From Campylobacter showae (lineage in GTDB: Bacteria; Campylobacterota; Campylobacteria; Campylobacterales; Campylobacteraceae), in NCBI RefSeq assembly GCF_900699785.1, contig NZ_LR535679.1, positions 1,984,001 to 2,048,000 of the forward strand: a stretch of 64,000 nucleotides of DNA, given 5' to 3'. The notes below the pieces were generated by a model that made no database searches, was not told the DNA's origin, and was given only the letters and a program-made list of their open reading frames with translations. The translations under genes were made by a program, and so were the position numbers. How positions within the stretch are numbered: position 1 is the first letter of the stretch; each line of letters begins with the position of its first letter. Below are positions 50,116-58,593 of the stretch, piece after piece.

Positions 50116-50910
50116 TTGTTTTTATACTTTTATACTATTTACTCCCTTGTTTTGCATTCTGTATTCTTTAGTTTGTTTGTCTTGTAATATGTTGTCTGTT
50201 CTTTGGGCACTTAATTTACTGTCGGAAAGACTGAGTGTTATCGGACTAGGTTTGTTTCTTTAATATAGAAGCAAATTGGTAAATTTTAGGAGTTGTGTTG
50301 GTTGGTTTGCTTGACTCGAAAACGATTAGTGTGTTGTTTTGCCTGGATGCTATTTTTTAATAATTGCAGTAAGACTGTTCTGTTTTTAGAATGGGTAAGT
50401 TGGTGTTATAGAATGATTGAACTAAAAAATAAGGTGTTATTAGTGCATAATGAATAAAACTTTTAATTTGCTAAGAAAGGATGGAGAAGGGCTGTTCTGT
50501 GGTTTATTTGCGGGTATGTAAGGGGTTTGTAGTGGGGCAGAATGAGGTGTATAAAAAGAAAGATAACAATAAAGCAAGTGAGGAAATCATATAAGTGCAA
50601 AAAAGTCTTTTAAGGACTTTTTAAAGGTCTTTATCGTACGGGGAGTAAATGGATGTTAGGGTTTTTTAGTGGTAGCAGCATTGGTTTATTTTATGTAAAC
50701 GGCTGAGCTGATGCTACTTTATACTATTTGCGGTGAAGTGCATTAGACTAAATTGATATAAGAATTAAGCAGAGTGCTTAAAAGTGTACATTCAAAGCCC
50801 TATTAAACTTTTAAGCTATTGTTGATTGTTTATATTAATAATATTTCTTAATAATCTTATAATTATTTTTTGGTAGAATGTGGACTTAAATTTTTAAAAA
50901 AGGAAAAACA
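50116..50910 (+). other. long gene-free region after the rRNA operon
   Basis: No frame looks coding. The plus strand is rich in G and T over 50150-50560 (repeated TTTG, GTGTT and TTGGTT words), unlike nearby intergenic DNA. AAAAGTC (50601) and GACTTTT (50615) form a hairpin followed by T's, a terminator candidate. The region ends with the promoter of the ComEA-like gene. Confidence 0.45.
50874..50879 (+). promoter_or_regulatory. -10 box of the ComEA-like gene
   Basis: TAGAAT follows a T-rich stretch and lies 31 bases before the ATG, with AAAAAAGGAAAA between. A TATAAT at 50858-50863 is an alternative. Confidence 0.45.
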
Positions 50911-51492
50911 ATGAACAAATTCGTGTTATCAATGTTAGCATGCGCCTCAATGGTATTTGCTGCTATAAATTTAAATACCGCTACAAAAGAGGAGCTTATG
51001 AGTTTAAACGGCATTGGTTCAGCAAAAGCCGATGCTATTATTGAATACAGAAAAACAAACAAATTTGAAAGTATAGAGGATATAAAAAACGTAAACGGTA
51101 TCGGCGATAAGACGTTTGAAAATTTAAAAGGCGATATCTCTACGAGCGGCGCAAGCGTAATACCTTCGAGCGATAAAGCAACCAAGAAGGCGCAAGAAGC
51201 TAAAAGCGATATGCTTGACAAAGCAAAGCAGAGCAAAAAAGATGTCGCTAAAAAAACAAAAGATGCAGAAGAAAAAATAGCTACGCCTGCAAAAGATATG
51301 GATAAATCTAAAACCGATATAGATGAAAAGGCTTCTAAAAATATTAAAAGCAAAGTAAAATCTGGCGAAGATAAAATAGAAAAAGATATTGATGAGGCTA
51401 AGACTAAGACAAAAGTTTCAAAGAAGAAGGTTGAAGAAAATGTGGGCAAGGAAGTTGAAGCTAAAAAATCTACAAAGAAAAAATCAGAATAA
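50911..51492 (+). CDS. ComEA-like secreted DNA-binding protein with charged tail
   Basis: This 193-residue protein has a signal peptide (MNKFVLSMLACASMVFA), then two helix-hairpin-helix motifs (residues 19-75): INLNTATKEELMSLNGIGSAKA and FESIEDIKNVNGIGDKTFENL. This is the ComEA-type DNA-binding domain that pulls DNA into the periplasm during natural transformation. Unlike short Campylobacter/Helicobacter ComEA proteins it adds about 115 residues almost wholly Lys, Asp, Glu, Ala and Ser, with many KK pairs and predicted helix or coil. A -10 box and an AAGGA ribosome site support the start. Confidence 0.85.
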   Translation: MNKFVLSMLACASMVFAAINLNTATKEELMSLNGIGSAKADAIIEYRKTNKFESIEDIKNVNGIGDKTFENLKGDISTSGASVIPSSDKATKKAQEAKSDMLDKAKQSKKDVAKKTKDAEEKIATPAKDMDKSKTDIDEKASKNIKSKVKSGEDKIEKDIDEAKTKTKVSKKKVEENVGKEVEAKKSTKKKSE

Positions 51493-51533
51493 TCTATGTT
51501 GTGCAGCTCAAATTTGAGCCTATAATTTAAACT

Positions 51534-51591
51534 GCGTAAATCCTTTTTAAAATAATCAGAAAGGATTTACGCAATCCTTCTTTCTGATTAT
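51534..51591 (+). terminator. two overlapping, competing hairpins
   Basis: GCGTAAATCCTTT (51534) pairs perfectly with AAAGGATTTACGC (51560). ATAATCAGAAAG (51552) pairs perfectly with CTTTCTGATTAT (51580). The second hairpin uses bases of the first, so only one can form. It follows the ComEA-like gene by 40 bases. The rest of the gap (51592-52026) is AT-rich with nothing recognised. Confidence 0.55.
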
Positions 51592-52026
51592 ATACGCCCT
51601 CCAGAATTGATTAAATCACGATAAATGCAAAATTAAAGTGCTATATCTGACATTAATCATTATTAGTAAATGTTAGCCAAAAAATAAAAACGCCTACTAG
51701 CAGCGAGCAACTTAAAAACTAACTGCTGTTGTCTTTATTATGGATAGTTAATAGCTGTAAAAATAATATATTTGGATAGTGTTATTTTGAAAATTACAAT
51801 ATAGTGCCACAGTTGACAATGCCAAATTTAATTCTCCGTACACGGATGATCTATGTGTACAATTGAAATACATCAATTTTAAAAATACGGTTACTAAATT
51901 TACATTGTTGTATTTTTAAACCAAAATCTCGTTGCTAAATTTTTTAACAAAGTCCGACAAATTTTATTAAAAAATATCTTGCATGCCGATTTTTGCACCC
52001 TGCGTTGTTTTTAAAGGTTAAAAAGA

Positions 52027-52032
52027 TATAAT
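52027..52032 (+). promoter_or_regulatory. -10 box of the aryl-polyene-like operon
   Basis: TATAAT in AAAGATATAATCTG lies 47 bases before the first start codon. All later genes overlap or nearly touch, so this may drive the whole cluster. Confidence 0.55.
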
Positions 52033-52079
52033 CTGTGCATTATTCTAAAACAAACAAAATTTAATAAGGCGACCAAAGG

Positions 52080-52475
52080 GTGGGTTTTAAAAAAGTTTTA
52101 AAATTTATATCTATTTTTGCGGCGGCATTTGCGCTCGGCGGATGTGCGGCGAAGGCTAAATTTGATGTTCCGCAGATCGTAAATTTCGATAAACGCGAAT
52201 TTGAAGTGACTTCGCAAAGCGGCTCAAATTTGCTCTATATTTCGCATGAAAAAGAGGATTTTTATTTTACGATGATAAACTCCATGGGCACTCCGCTGGC
52301 TAGGAGAGTTTTAAGGCCGAGCGGCGAATTTGAAGCTATCGGCTTTTTACCGCCAAATAGCACATACAACGAGCTTTTTGTTAAAGTGCTAAATATCGTA
52401 AAATCAAATCAAAAAGAGGCCGTCATAACGGCAAATAACGAAAATTTTAAGGTAAGAGCTCTTGATATACGTTAG
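52080..52475 (+). CDS. lipoprotein, first gene of the polyene cluster
   Basis: This 131-residue lipoprotein (ALGGC lipobox, C22) has a GTG start at 52080 and an upstream TAAGG. The mature part is small and beta-rich by appearance (FTMINSMGTPLARRVLRPSGEFEAIGF). Aryl polyene clusters usually include an outer-membrane lipoprotein, possibly for placing the pigment lipid. This one may serve that purpose, but I cannot match it to a family. It overlaps the ketosynthase gene by 14 bases. Confidence 0.75.
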   Translation: MGFKKVLKFISIFAAAFALGGCAAKAKFDVPQIVNFDKREFEVTSQSGSNLLYISHEKEDFYFTMINSMGTPLARRVLRPSGEFEAIGFLPPNSTYNELFVKVLNIVKSNQKEAVITANNENFKVRALDIR

Positions 52476-53628
52476 CAAGCCCGCCGTCATCAGCGCAGCC
52501 GGAGCCGATGCTGAGGAAAATTTTGCAAATTTATGCGGAGAAAAGAGATTTTTGAGCGTCTGCGAAGGCTTTAGGGCGGATAAAAGCTTTATCCTCGGCA
52601 AGGTCGGCGTGCAGCTGGCTAAATTTAGTCAAAATACGCCAAAACACCTGCAAACGCGGACGAACGCTCTAGTTTTAAGCGCGCTTTTGCAGATAGATAA
52701 AGACGTGCGAGAGACCATCAAAAAATACGGCAAAAACCGCGTCGGCGTAGTCGTAGGTACGACTACTAGCGGCGTGGAGGAAAACTACGAAACGTTTAAG
52801 GATTTTGCCGCGACGGGGTCTTTCGATGCTTCAAAATTTGGCATCAATCGCAACTCTCTAGCCAATCCGTCCGAATTTATCGCCGATTTTTACGGGCTTA
52901 GCTCGGTTGCGTTTTCCGTCTCGACCGCCTGTACGTCGGGCGTCAAGGCGATCATAACGGCAAAAAGACTGCTGGAGTCGGGTATCTGCGACGCCGTTAT
53001 CTGCGGCGGCGTGGATAGCCTAAATACGCTCACGATAAACGGCTTTGATAGCCTAGGCATCTTAAGCGCACGCGAAACCAATCCGTTTTCCAAAAATCGC
53101 GACGGCATAAATATCGGCGAAGGTGCGGCATTTTTTGTGGCGAGCAGGGATGAAATCTCAAACGTCGTTATCGCGGGCGAGCACTCAAACTGCGACGCGT
53201 TTCATATGACGCAGCCAGATTTTAGCGCTCATATGCAAACAAAGTGCGTGCAAAAGGCGCTGCAGGCGGCAAATTTAAGCAGCGTCGATTATATAAATTT
53301 ACACGGCACGGGCACGCAGGCAAACGATAAAATCGAGGCAAAGATCGTGCACTCGCTCATGCCGAGCGTTTTTGCCAGCTCCATAAAACCTCTAATCGGC
53401 CACACGTTAGGAGCCGCAGGAGCCATCGAGAGCGCGCTTTGCGTTATGCTTTGTGCTAAGGGCGAAACAGCGCTGCCGCCGCACGTATATGACGGCGTTT
53501 ACGATGATGAGATAGAGGGGGTAAATTTGGCAAAATTTGGCCAAAGAGCGATTGTAAATTCGGCCATGTCGCTGTCGTTTGCATTTGGCGGAGACAACGC
53601 GGCGATAGTGTTCGGGAGGGCGAGATGA
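52462..53628 (+). CDS. apeO: beta-ketoacyl-ACP synthase, ApeO-like
   Basis: This 388-residue condensing enzyme has an intact catalytic triad: C157 in STACTSG, H281 in HGTGTQ, and H314 in IGHTLGAAG, with K309. In characterised aryl polyene systems the elongating ketosynthase ApeO pairs with an inactive ApeC. An ApeC-like gene lies at 56927. The start is TTG at 52462, which overlaps the lipoprotein gene by 14 bases; no ATG is available nearby. The ApeO label rests on position before the dehydratase and ketoreductase genes and on the intact active site; ApeR is the other active ketosynthase. Confidence 0.8.
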   Translation: MIYVSKPAVISAAGADAEENFANLCGEKRFLSVCEGFRADKSFILGKVGVQLAKFSQNTPKHLQTRTNALVLSALLQIDKDVRETIKKYGKNRVGVVVGTTTSGVEENYETFKDFAATGSFDASKFGINRNSLANPSEFIADFYGLSSVAFSVSTACTSGVKAIITAKRLLESGICDAVICGGVDSLNTLTINGFDSLGILSARETNPFSKNRDGINIGEGAAFFVASRDEISNVVIAGEHSNCDAFHMTQPDFSAHMQTKCVQKALQAANLSSVDYINLHGTGTQANDKIEAKIVHSLMPSVFASSIKPLIGHTLGAAGAIESALCVMLCAKGETALPPHVYDGVYDDEIEGVNLAKFGQRAIVNSAMSLSFAFGGDNAAIVFGRAR

Positions 53629-54065
53629 GCCTTGGAGATTATCTCCCGCACGGTACGGCGATCGTCTTTATCGACGAGATACTTAAATTTGAAGATGGAC
53701 GCATAAAAACTAAAAGCGTGATAAAAGAGGATAATAAATTTCTCTCAAACGGCAAATTTGCCATGCACAAAACCATCGAGATGATGGCCCAGTCGCTGGG
53801 TATCTACGACTCAAAGATGCGCGAGCTAAAAGGGATGAAATTTGGGCTCGGTTTTTTGTTGGGCAGTAGAAAATTTGAGATATTTAAGCCGTTTTTAAAG
53901 GTTGGAGACGAAGTCGTCATCGAAGCCGCCTGCTCGATACAAGACGCGAGCGGTTTTGGCGTTTACGACTGCGAGCTTTACGTAAACGGCGAGCTTGGAG
54001 CGCGTGCGACGCTAAACGTGCTAAGCCCGGATGAGGAATACGTAAAAAGGATACTAGATGAGTAA
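53625..54065 (+). CDS. apeP: hotdog-fold 3-hydroxyacyl-ACP dehydratase, ApeP-like
   Basis: This 146-residue protein has the single hotdog fold of FabZ-type dehydratases: LPHGTAIVFIDEIL with catalytic H9, and IEMMAQSLGIYDSKM with E52. Both residues are intact. In aryl polyene synthesis it removes water from the 3-hydroxyacyl-ACP made by the ketoreductase, probably as a heterodimer with a second dehydratase (ApeI), which here is fused to the ligase at 59355. It overlaps the ketosynthase by 4 bases and the reductase by 8. Confidence 0.82.
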   Translation: MSLGDYLPHGTAIVFIDEILKFEDGRIKTKSVIKEDNKFLSNGKFAMHKTIEMMAQSLGIYDSKMRELKGMKFGLGFLLGSRKFEIFKPFLKVGDEVVIEAACSIQDASGFGVYDCELYVNGELGARATLNVLSPDEEYVKRILDE

Positions 54066-54771
54066 AAGAGTGCTGATAACGGGCTCGAGTCGCGGCATCG
54101 GTGAAGCGGTGGCTAGACGGCTGGCGGTGGCGGGATACGAGGTCGTGCTGCACGGCAAAAGCGCGAGCGAGCAGCTATTAAAACTACAAAACGAGTTAAA
54201 TTTGAGTGCTTTAAAATTTGACGTAGCCGATACCCAGGCGGCAAGGGCGGCGATCGAAGCCGATATAGAGGCTAACGGCGCTTATTACGCAGTCGTGCTA
54301 AACGCCGGCATCACGCGCGATAATACGTTCGTAGCGATCGAGGACGAGGATTGGTTTAGTGTCGTGGATACGAATTTAAACGGCTTTTATAACGTCCTAA
54401 AGCCCGCCCTCATGCCTATGATCCGCGCTAAAAAGCCGGCTCGTATCGTCGTGATGAGCTCGGTTTCAGGCGTCGTCGGCAACCGCGGCCAGAGTAACTA
54501 CGCGGCTAGCAAGGCAGGTCTCATCGGCGCGGCAAAATCCCTAGCCGCCGAGCTAGCCTCGCGAAATATCACCGTAAACTGCATCGCTCCGGGGCTCATC
54601 GAGACGGATATGACGGACGGTGGTTTGCCGATGGAGGAGATCTTAAAGGCAATCCCGGCCAAAAGAGCGGGCAAAGCAGACGAGGTCGCGCCTTTGGTGG
54701 AGTTTTTGCTAAGCGAGGGCGCAGCCTACATAACTAGGCAGGTTATCGGCGTAAACGGAGGGCTTTGCTGA
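54058..54771 (+). CDS. apeQ: 3-oxoacyl-ACP reductase, ApeQ-like (FabG family)
   Basis: This 237-residue short-chain dehydrogenase uses NADPH to reduce 3-oxoacyl-ACP. TGSSRGIG (8-15) binds the cofactor, NAG is at about 82-84, and the catalytic set is S135, Y148 and K152 in NYAASK. It is encoded between the dehydratase and the second ketosynthase with 8- and 1-base overlaps, the position of ApeQ. Fatty-acid FabG is a close relative, but the operon context favours polyene reduction. Confidence 0.85.
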   Translation: MSKRVLITGSSRGIGEAVARRLAVAGYEVVLHGKSASEQLLKLQNELNLSALKFDVADTQAARAAIEADIEANGAYYAVVLNAGITRDNTFVAIEDEDWFSVVDTNLNGFYNVLKPALMPMIRAKKPARIVVMSSVSGVVGNRGQSNYAASKAGLIGAAKSLAAELASRNITVNCIAPGLIETDMTDGGLPMEEILKAIPAKRAGKADEVAPLVEFLLSEGAAYITRQVIGVNGGLC

Positions 54772-56012
54772 TGCGAGTTTTTATAACCGGCATGGGTATG
54801 GTGAGCGCGTTTGGCAAGAGTTGGGGCGAGATAAGGGCTAAATTTGAGCTTGGCCAAAACGCCGTGAGATATATGCGGCAGTGGGATAGATATGAGGATC
54901 TAAATACCCGCCTGGCTGCGCCGATAGAGAGCTACGAGTGCCCTAGCTCGTGGGACCGCAAGCAGCTAAGAAGCTTAGGTATAGTCTCGATGTATAGCGT
55001 CGAGGCGGCGGGACTAGCGCTAAGAGACGCAGGACTGATGCGAGGCGAAAATTTAGACGCCGCAAGCCTCGATCCTAGCGTGCAGGACGGCAGACTAGGG
55101 GTCGCGTGCGGTTCGTCCACGGGCAGCACCGAGTCGATACTCGCGATGGCAAAACTGCTAGAGCGCGGCGAAAACGAATGTAACGCCAACACCTACATCA
55201 AGATGATGCCTCACACCACGGCGGCAAATATCGCGCTTTTTTACTCGCTAAAAGGGCGCATAATCCCGACGTCATCGGCCTGCACGAGCGGTTCGCACGC
55301 GATCGGATACGCCTACGAGAGTATCAAAAGCGGTAAGATCGACATGATGTTAGCAGGCGGCGCAGAGGAACTCTGCCCGAGCGAGGCGTACGTGTTTGAC
55401 ATGCTTTATGCCACTAGCGTGAAAAATGGTTCGCCCGAAATTTCGCCAGCTCCCTTTGACGAGGGGCGCGACGGACTAGTGCTAGGCGAGGGCGCTGGGA
55501 TACTTTTGCTAGAGAGCGAGCAGAGCGCCCTAAAACGCGGAGCTAAAATTTACGCCGAAGTCGTAGGTTTTGGCTCAAACTGCGACGGCTCGCACGTCAC
55601 TCGCCCGCAAAGCGCGACGATGAAAGGCGCGATGGCTTTGGCGCTAAAAGACGCAAATTTAACGCCTGAAAAGATCGGCTACGTAAACGCTCACGCCACG
55701 GCGACTAAGCAGGGCGACATAGCCGAAAGTATCGCTACAAACGAGCTTTTCGGCGATAAGATCGCTATCAGCTCGCTAAAAAGTTACCTCGGCCATACGC
55801 TGGGAGCATGCGGCGGTTTGGAGGCGATATTTAGCGTGATGATGATGAGAGAGAAGAGATTTTTCCCGACGATAAATTTAACCAGCGTCGATCCGGAGTG
55901 CGCGCCGCTCTTTTATCTAACCGAGCAAACAGCGATAGATACGGATTTTGTTATGAGCAACAACTTTGCTTTCGGCGGAGTAAATACCTCGCTGATATTT
56001 AAAAGAATTTAA
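54771..56012 (+). CDS. apeR: beta-ketoacyl-ACP synthase, ApeR-like (FabF/FabB type)
   Basis: This 413-residue ketosynthase has C171 (SSACTSG), H308 (NAHATATKQGD), K337 and H342 (LGHTLGACGG), so it should be active. In the aryl polyene pathway ApeR is thought to start chains. The ATG at 54771 overlaps the ketoreductase stop by one base and has GGAGGG 8 bases before; earlier in-frame TTG and CTG codons are not needed. It is followed by two small secreted-protein genes. Confidence 0.83.
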   Translation: MRVFITGMGMVSAFGKSWGEIRAKFELGQNAVRYMRQWDRYEDLNTRLAAPIESYECPSSWDRKQLRSLGIVSMYSVEAAGLALRDAGLMRGENLDAASLDPSVQDGRLGVACGSSTGSTESILAMAKLLERGENECNANTYIKMMPHTTAANIALFYSLKGRIIPTSSACTSGSHAIGYAYESIKSGKIDMMLAGGAEELCPSEAYVFDMLYATSVKNGSPEISPAPFDEGRDGLVLGEGAGILLLESEQSALKRGAKIYAEVVGFGSNCDGSHVTRPQSATMKGAMALALKDANLTPEKIGYVNAHATATKQGDIAESIATNELFGDKIAISSLKSYLGHTLGACGGLEAIFSVMMMREKRFFPTINLTSVDPECAPLFYLTEQTAIDTDFVMSNNFAFGGVNTSLIFKRI

Positions 56013-56028
56013 AATTTGAAGGTAAAAT

Positions 56029-56481
56029 ATGAAGCATATTTTGGCTATTTTACTTTTGATTTGCTCTTTTGCGGCGGCGGAGGACGAGTTTTACGAGCAC
56101 GATATCGCAAGCGCTCTGGAGTCTAAATTTGCAAAGAAATATCTACTAAAAGATATAAGCTTGCAGTTTTCTAAACAGACGGACGAGGAGTTAGAGCCCG
56201 TAAAATCGCAAAGGCGCAGCAACAAATATCGCGCGGTAGAGGAAAATAGCTTCGGCGATATAGTAAAAGACCCGCGCGAGGATAACTACAATGAGTCTTG
56301 CGAATACGTATTCGTTAAGGTCTTGGTTGATCTGCAAACGGCGGCTAAAAACGCGGGCAAAAGCAGCGTCGTAAATATACAAGGAAACTATAAGGATAAG
56401 TTACTAGACAGCAAGGATAAATTTCAATGCGTAGTCGGAAATATGGCGACTGCGGTGGCGTTGAAAGCAAATTTGAAATAA
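56029..56481 (+). CDS. small periplasmic protein, first of a pair in the cluster
   Basis: This 150-residue protein has a signal peptide (MKHILAILLLICSFAAA). The mature part begins with a charged helix (FYEHDIASALESKFAKKY) and ends in a domain with two cysteines (NESCEYVFVK and KFQCVVGNMATAVALK) and a VVNIQGNYKDK strand. It is a paralog of the next gene. Relatives in public data often carry a misleading excinuclease label, as I remember it; nothing here supports DNA repair. Its place inside the polyene operon suggests a role in export or anchoring, which is inferred. Confidence 0.7.
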   Translation: MKHILAILLLICSFAAAEDEFYEHDIASALESKFAKKYLLKDISLQFSKQTDEELEPVKSQRRSNKYRAVEENSFGDIVKDPREDNYNESCEYVFVKVLVDLQTAAKNAGKSSVVNIQGNYKDKLLDSKDKFQCVVGNMATAVALKANLK

Positions 56482-56490
56482 GGAGAAAAA

Positions 56491-56910
56491 ATGAAAAAAT
56501 TACTAGTTTTAGCAGGCGTTTGCGCCTTGGCCTTAAATTTGAGCGCGCGCGACGATGTGCATCACTTTTCGATCGAGGAGGCGCTAAACTCGCCGAAGGC
56601 AAAAGAGGTGCTAAATCCAAACATCAAGCTAAGCTTTGGCTCGGGCACGAAAGGCGGCATCATCAAAAGCGGCCTAATGGCGAACAAAAAAACCAACGCC
56701 TTTAACAAAAGCGACAAAGAGGCGTGCCAGTGGGCGTTTTTGTCGGCGATAAAAACTTTCCAAGAGCGCGCTGTGCAAGAGGGCGGCGCGAGGGTGGTAA
56801 ATTTAACCGGCTACTACAAAAAACAGCCTTTTGACTCCAAAACGCAGTTTCAGTGCGGCGCGGGCGCTTTGATGGCGGGCGTAACGCTAAAAGGCGATAT
56901 AGCAAAATAG
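56491..56910 (+). CDS. small periplasmic protein, second of the pair
   Basis: This 139-residue protein has a signal peptide (MKKLLVLAGVCALALNLSA). Its mature part begins DDVHHFSIEEALNSPKAKEVL and ends KEACQWAFLSAIKTFQERA, RVVNLTGYYKKQPFDSK, QFQCGAGALMAGVTLKGDI. The two cysteines and the GxxxxC-like ending align with the upstream paralog. AAGGAG precedes the ATG, 9 bases after the previous stop. I recall similar small proteins next to aryl polyene genes in other bacteria. Function unknown. Confidence 0.72.
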   Translation: MKKLLVLAGVCALALNLSARDDVHHFSIEEALNSPKAKEVLNPNIKLSFGSGTKGGIIKSGLMANKKTNAFNKSDKEACQWAFLSAIKTFQERAVQEGGARVVNLTGYYKKQPFDSKTQFQCGAGALMAGVTLKGDIAK

Positions 56911-56926
56911 GCGGCGAGAGGGGCGA

Positions 56927-57607
56927 ATGAGGCTAAAATTTAAACTCGATTTTTTTGACGCGGTAGTTTTTAACGGCGCGCAGGATGCGAAGCTGGCGGC
57001 ATACGAGAGGGAGCTTGACGTCTCGCACGTGCCCCCGCTTGAGCGCCGCAGGCTTAGCTGTGCGGCAAAATGCGCCTTTGATCTAACCAAAAACATCGCG
57101 CCGCTTGATATGCCTATCGTTTTTAGCTCTTATGAGGGCGAGATAAATCGCTGTTTTGAGCTGCAAAATACGCTAGCTCACGGCGAACTCATGTCGCCGA
57201 CCTCGTTTTCGCTCTCGGTACACAACGCCCTTTCCTCGCTTCTAGCGATAAATTTTAAAAATTGTAGCGAGATCTCGGCCGTTTCTGCATACGCACCGCT
57301 AGAGTACGCTTTGGTGCAGGCGCATCTGATGCTAAAAAGCGGAGCCAAAAATGCTCTAGTTTTAGCCTATCACGAGAGTATTTCGCAGGAGTATTTTGAC
57401 GAGTTTGCGCCCTCTTGTATGGTTTGTTTGCTAGTTAGCGAGGGCGAAAATTTAAGCCTCTCACAAGGTGAACCTGGCGGTAAGACGGATGAAAATTTGC
57501 TCGTTAGATTCTTGCAAAATTTCGATCCGAAGCAAAAATGCTCTTGGCAAAGCGTGGATAAAAACTCCGCTTGGCGGTGGGATTATGAGCCCTCGTCACG
57601 GGTTTAA
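56927..57607 (+). CDS. apeC: ketosynthase-like chain-length factor, ApeC-like
   Basis: This 226-residue protein matches only the N-terminal half of a ketosynthase (Ketoacyl-synt_2-like). SLSVHNALSS (95-104) stands where the active Cys would be, so no nucleophile is present. The catalytic histidine half is missing. This is the arrangement of ApeC, the inactive partner of ApeO, thought to shape chain length. SLSVHN, VFSSYEGEINRC, and VLAYHESIS are family-like. Its C-terminal bases overlap the acyltransferase gene by 23. Confidence 0.75.
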   Translation: MRLKFKLDFFDAVVFNGAQDAKLAAYERELDVSHVPPLERRRLSCAAKCAFDLTKNIAPLDMPIVFSSYEGEINRCFELQNTLAHGELMSPTSFSLSVHNALSSLLAINFKNCSEISAVSAYAPLEYALVQAHLMLKSGAKNALVLAYHESISQEYFDEFAPSCMVCLLVSEGENLSLSQGEPGGKTDENLLVRFLQNFDPKQKCSWQSVDKNSAWRWDYEPSSRV

Positions 57608-58337
57608 AATTTTTATCGTCGGGGCGAATTTTGCGCTATTTGGGCTCATCTGCGCGCTTGGGAATTTGATCTTTATCCCGGTCGCGCTTCTTGGACTTTA
57701 TAAATTTAAATTTATCCGTTATTTTTGCCGCGATCTGGTGCGTTTGGCTTGGAGATTTTTTATATTTTCTACGCAAATTTGCGGCTATCAGCGCACTAAA
57801 TTTAACCTTCCTTTGGGGCTTGGCACCGCTTCGCAGATAATCATCGCAAATCACCCGTCGCTTTTAGACGTCGTATTTTTGATAGCGCTCATCCGCCGCG
57901 CAAACTGCGTGGTAAAAGGGGGCCTTGGTAAAAATATTTTCTTAGCTCCCGCGATAAAATCTTGCGGCTATATCCTAAACACGGTAAACGAGGAGCTCTT
58001 GCAAAAAAGCGCGGATGCACTAAAAAGCGGCGAGAGTTTGATAATATTTCCAGAAGGCACGCGCACGGCCGGCGAGATCGTATTTCACAAAGCAGCCGCT
58101 TATATCGCGGTAAATGCGGCAAAACAGCTAGTCGCCATCGCCATTAAAATGGATCCGCCCAGCCTCAAAAAACACGAGCCTTGGTACAAAACCCCGAGCG
58201 TTATGATAAAATACGAGTTCAAAGAGCTTTTTAGGCTAAATTTGGACGGGTTTTGCGCGGATAGGCCAAATCCGATCAGGGCCAGAGAGCTGCACGCTTT
58301 TATCAGCGAAAATTATACGAAGGAGTTTAAACAATGA
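57585..58337 (+). CDS. apeD: lysophospholipid-type acyltransferase, ApeD-like
   Basis: This 250-residue membrane acyltransferase of the PlsC family has the catalytic NH90PSLLD95 (HX4D) and FPEGTR (155-160). An N-terminal membrane part (FIVGANFALFGLICALGNLI and IPVALLGLYKF) anchors it. The ATG at 57585 is chosen because the part before it lies in the previous gene and is not family-like. It might attach the polyene acyl group or an acyl chain to a lipid acceptor. ACP genes follow. Confidence 0.83.
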   Translation: MSPRHGFKIFIVGANFALFGLICALGNLIFIPVALLGLYKFKFIRYFCRDLVRLAWRFFIFSTQICGYQRTKFNLPLGLGTASQIIIANHPSLLDVVFLIALIRRANCVVKGGLGKNIFLAPAIKSCGYILNTVNEELLQKSADALKSGESLIIFPEGTRTAGEIVFHKAAAYIAVNAAKQLVAIAIKMDPPSLKKHEPWYKTPSVMIKYEFKELFRLNLDGFCADRPNPIRARELHAFISENYTKEFKQ

Positions 58338-58591
58338 ACGAACTAATAGAGGAGATAAAAGAGCTCATCATAAAGAGCTTAAATTTAGAGGATATGAAAC
58401 CGAGCGATATCGACGAAAACGCGCCGCTTTTTAACGAAGGGCTAGGACTCGATAGCGTCGATGCGCTCGAGCTTGGCCTTGCGGTGCAAAAAAGCTACGG
58501 CCTAGTGCTTGATTCTAAAACCGCAAATTTAAAAGAGATTTTTTACAGCGTAAAAAGCCTCGCGCAATACATCTTTGAAAACAGGAAATAA
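58334..58591 (+). CDS. apeE: acyl carrier protein, first of a pair
   Basis: This 85-residue acidic ACP has the phosphopantetheine site D40-S41 in GLGLDSVDALEL. In the aryl polyene pathway, two ACPs (ApeE and ApeF) carry the starter and the growing chain. The holo-ACP synthase that would activate it is not in the window. It overlaps the acyltransferase by 4 bases. Confidence 0.85.
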   Translation: MNELIEEIKELIIKSLNLEDMKPSDIDENAPLFNEGLGLDSVDALELGLAVQKSYGLVLDSKTANLKEIFYSVKSLAQYIFENRK

Positions 58592-58593
58592 CG

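Noticed and set aside
56029..56910. Excinuclease ABC subunit A
   Set aside because: This label is attached to similar small proteins, but both have signal peptides, about 140-150 residues and no ATPase motifs.
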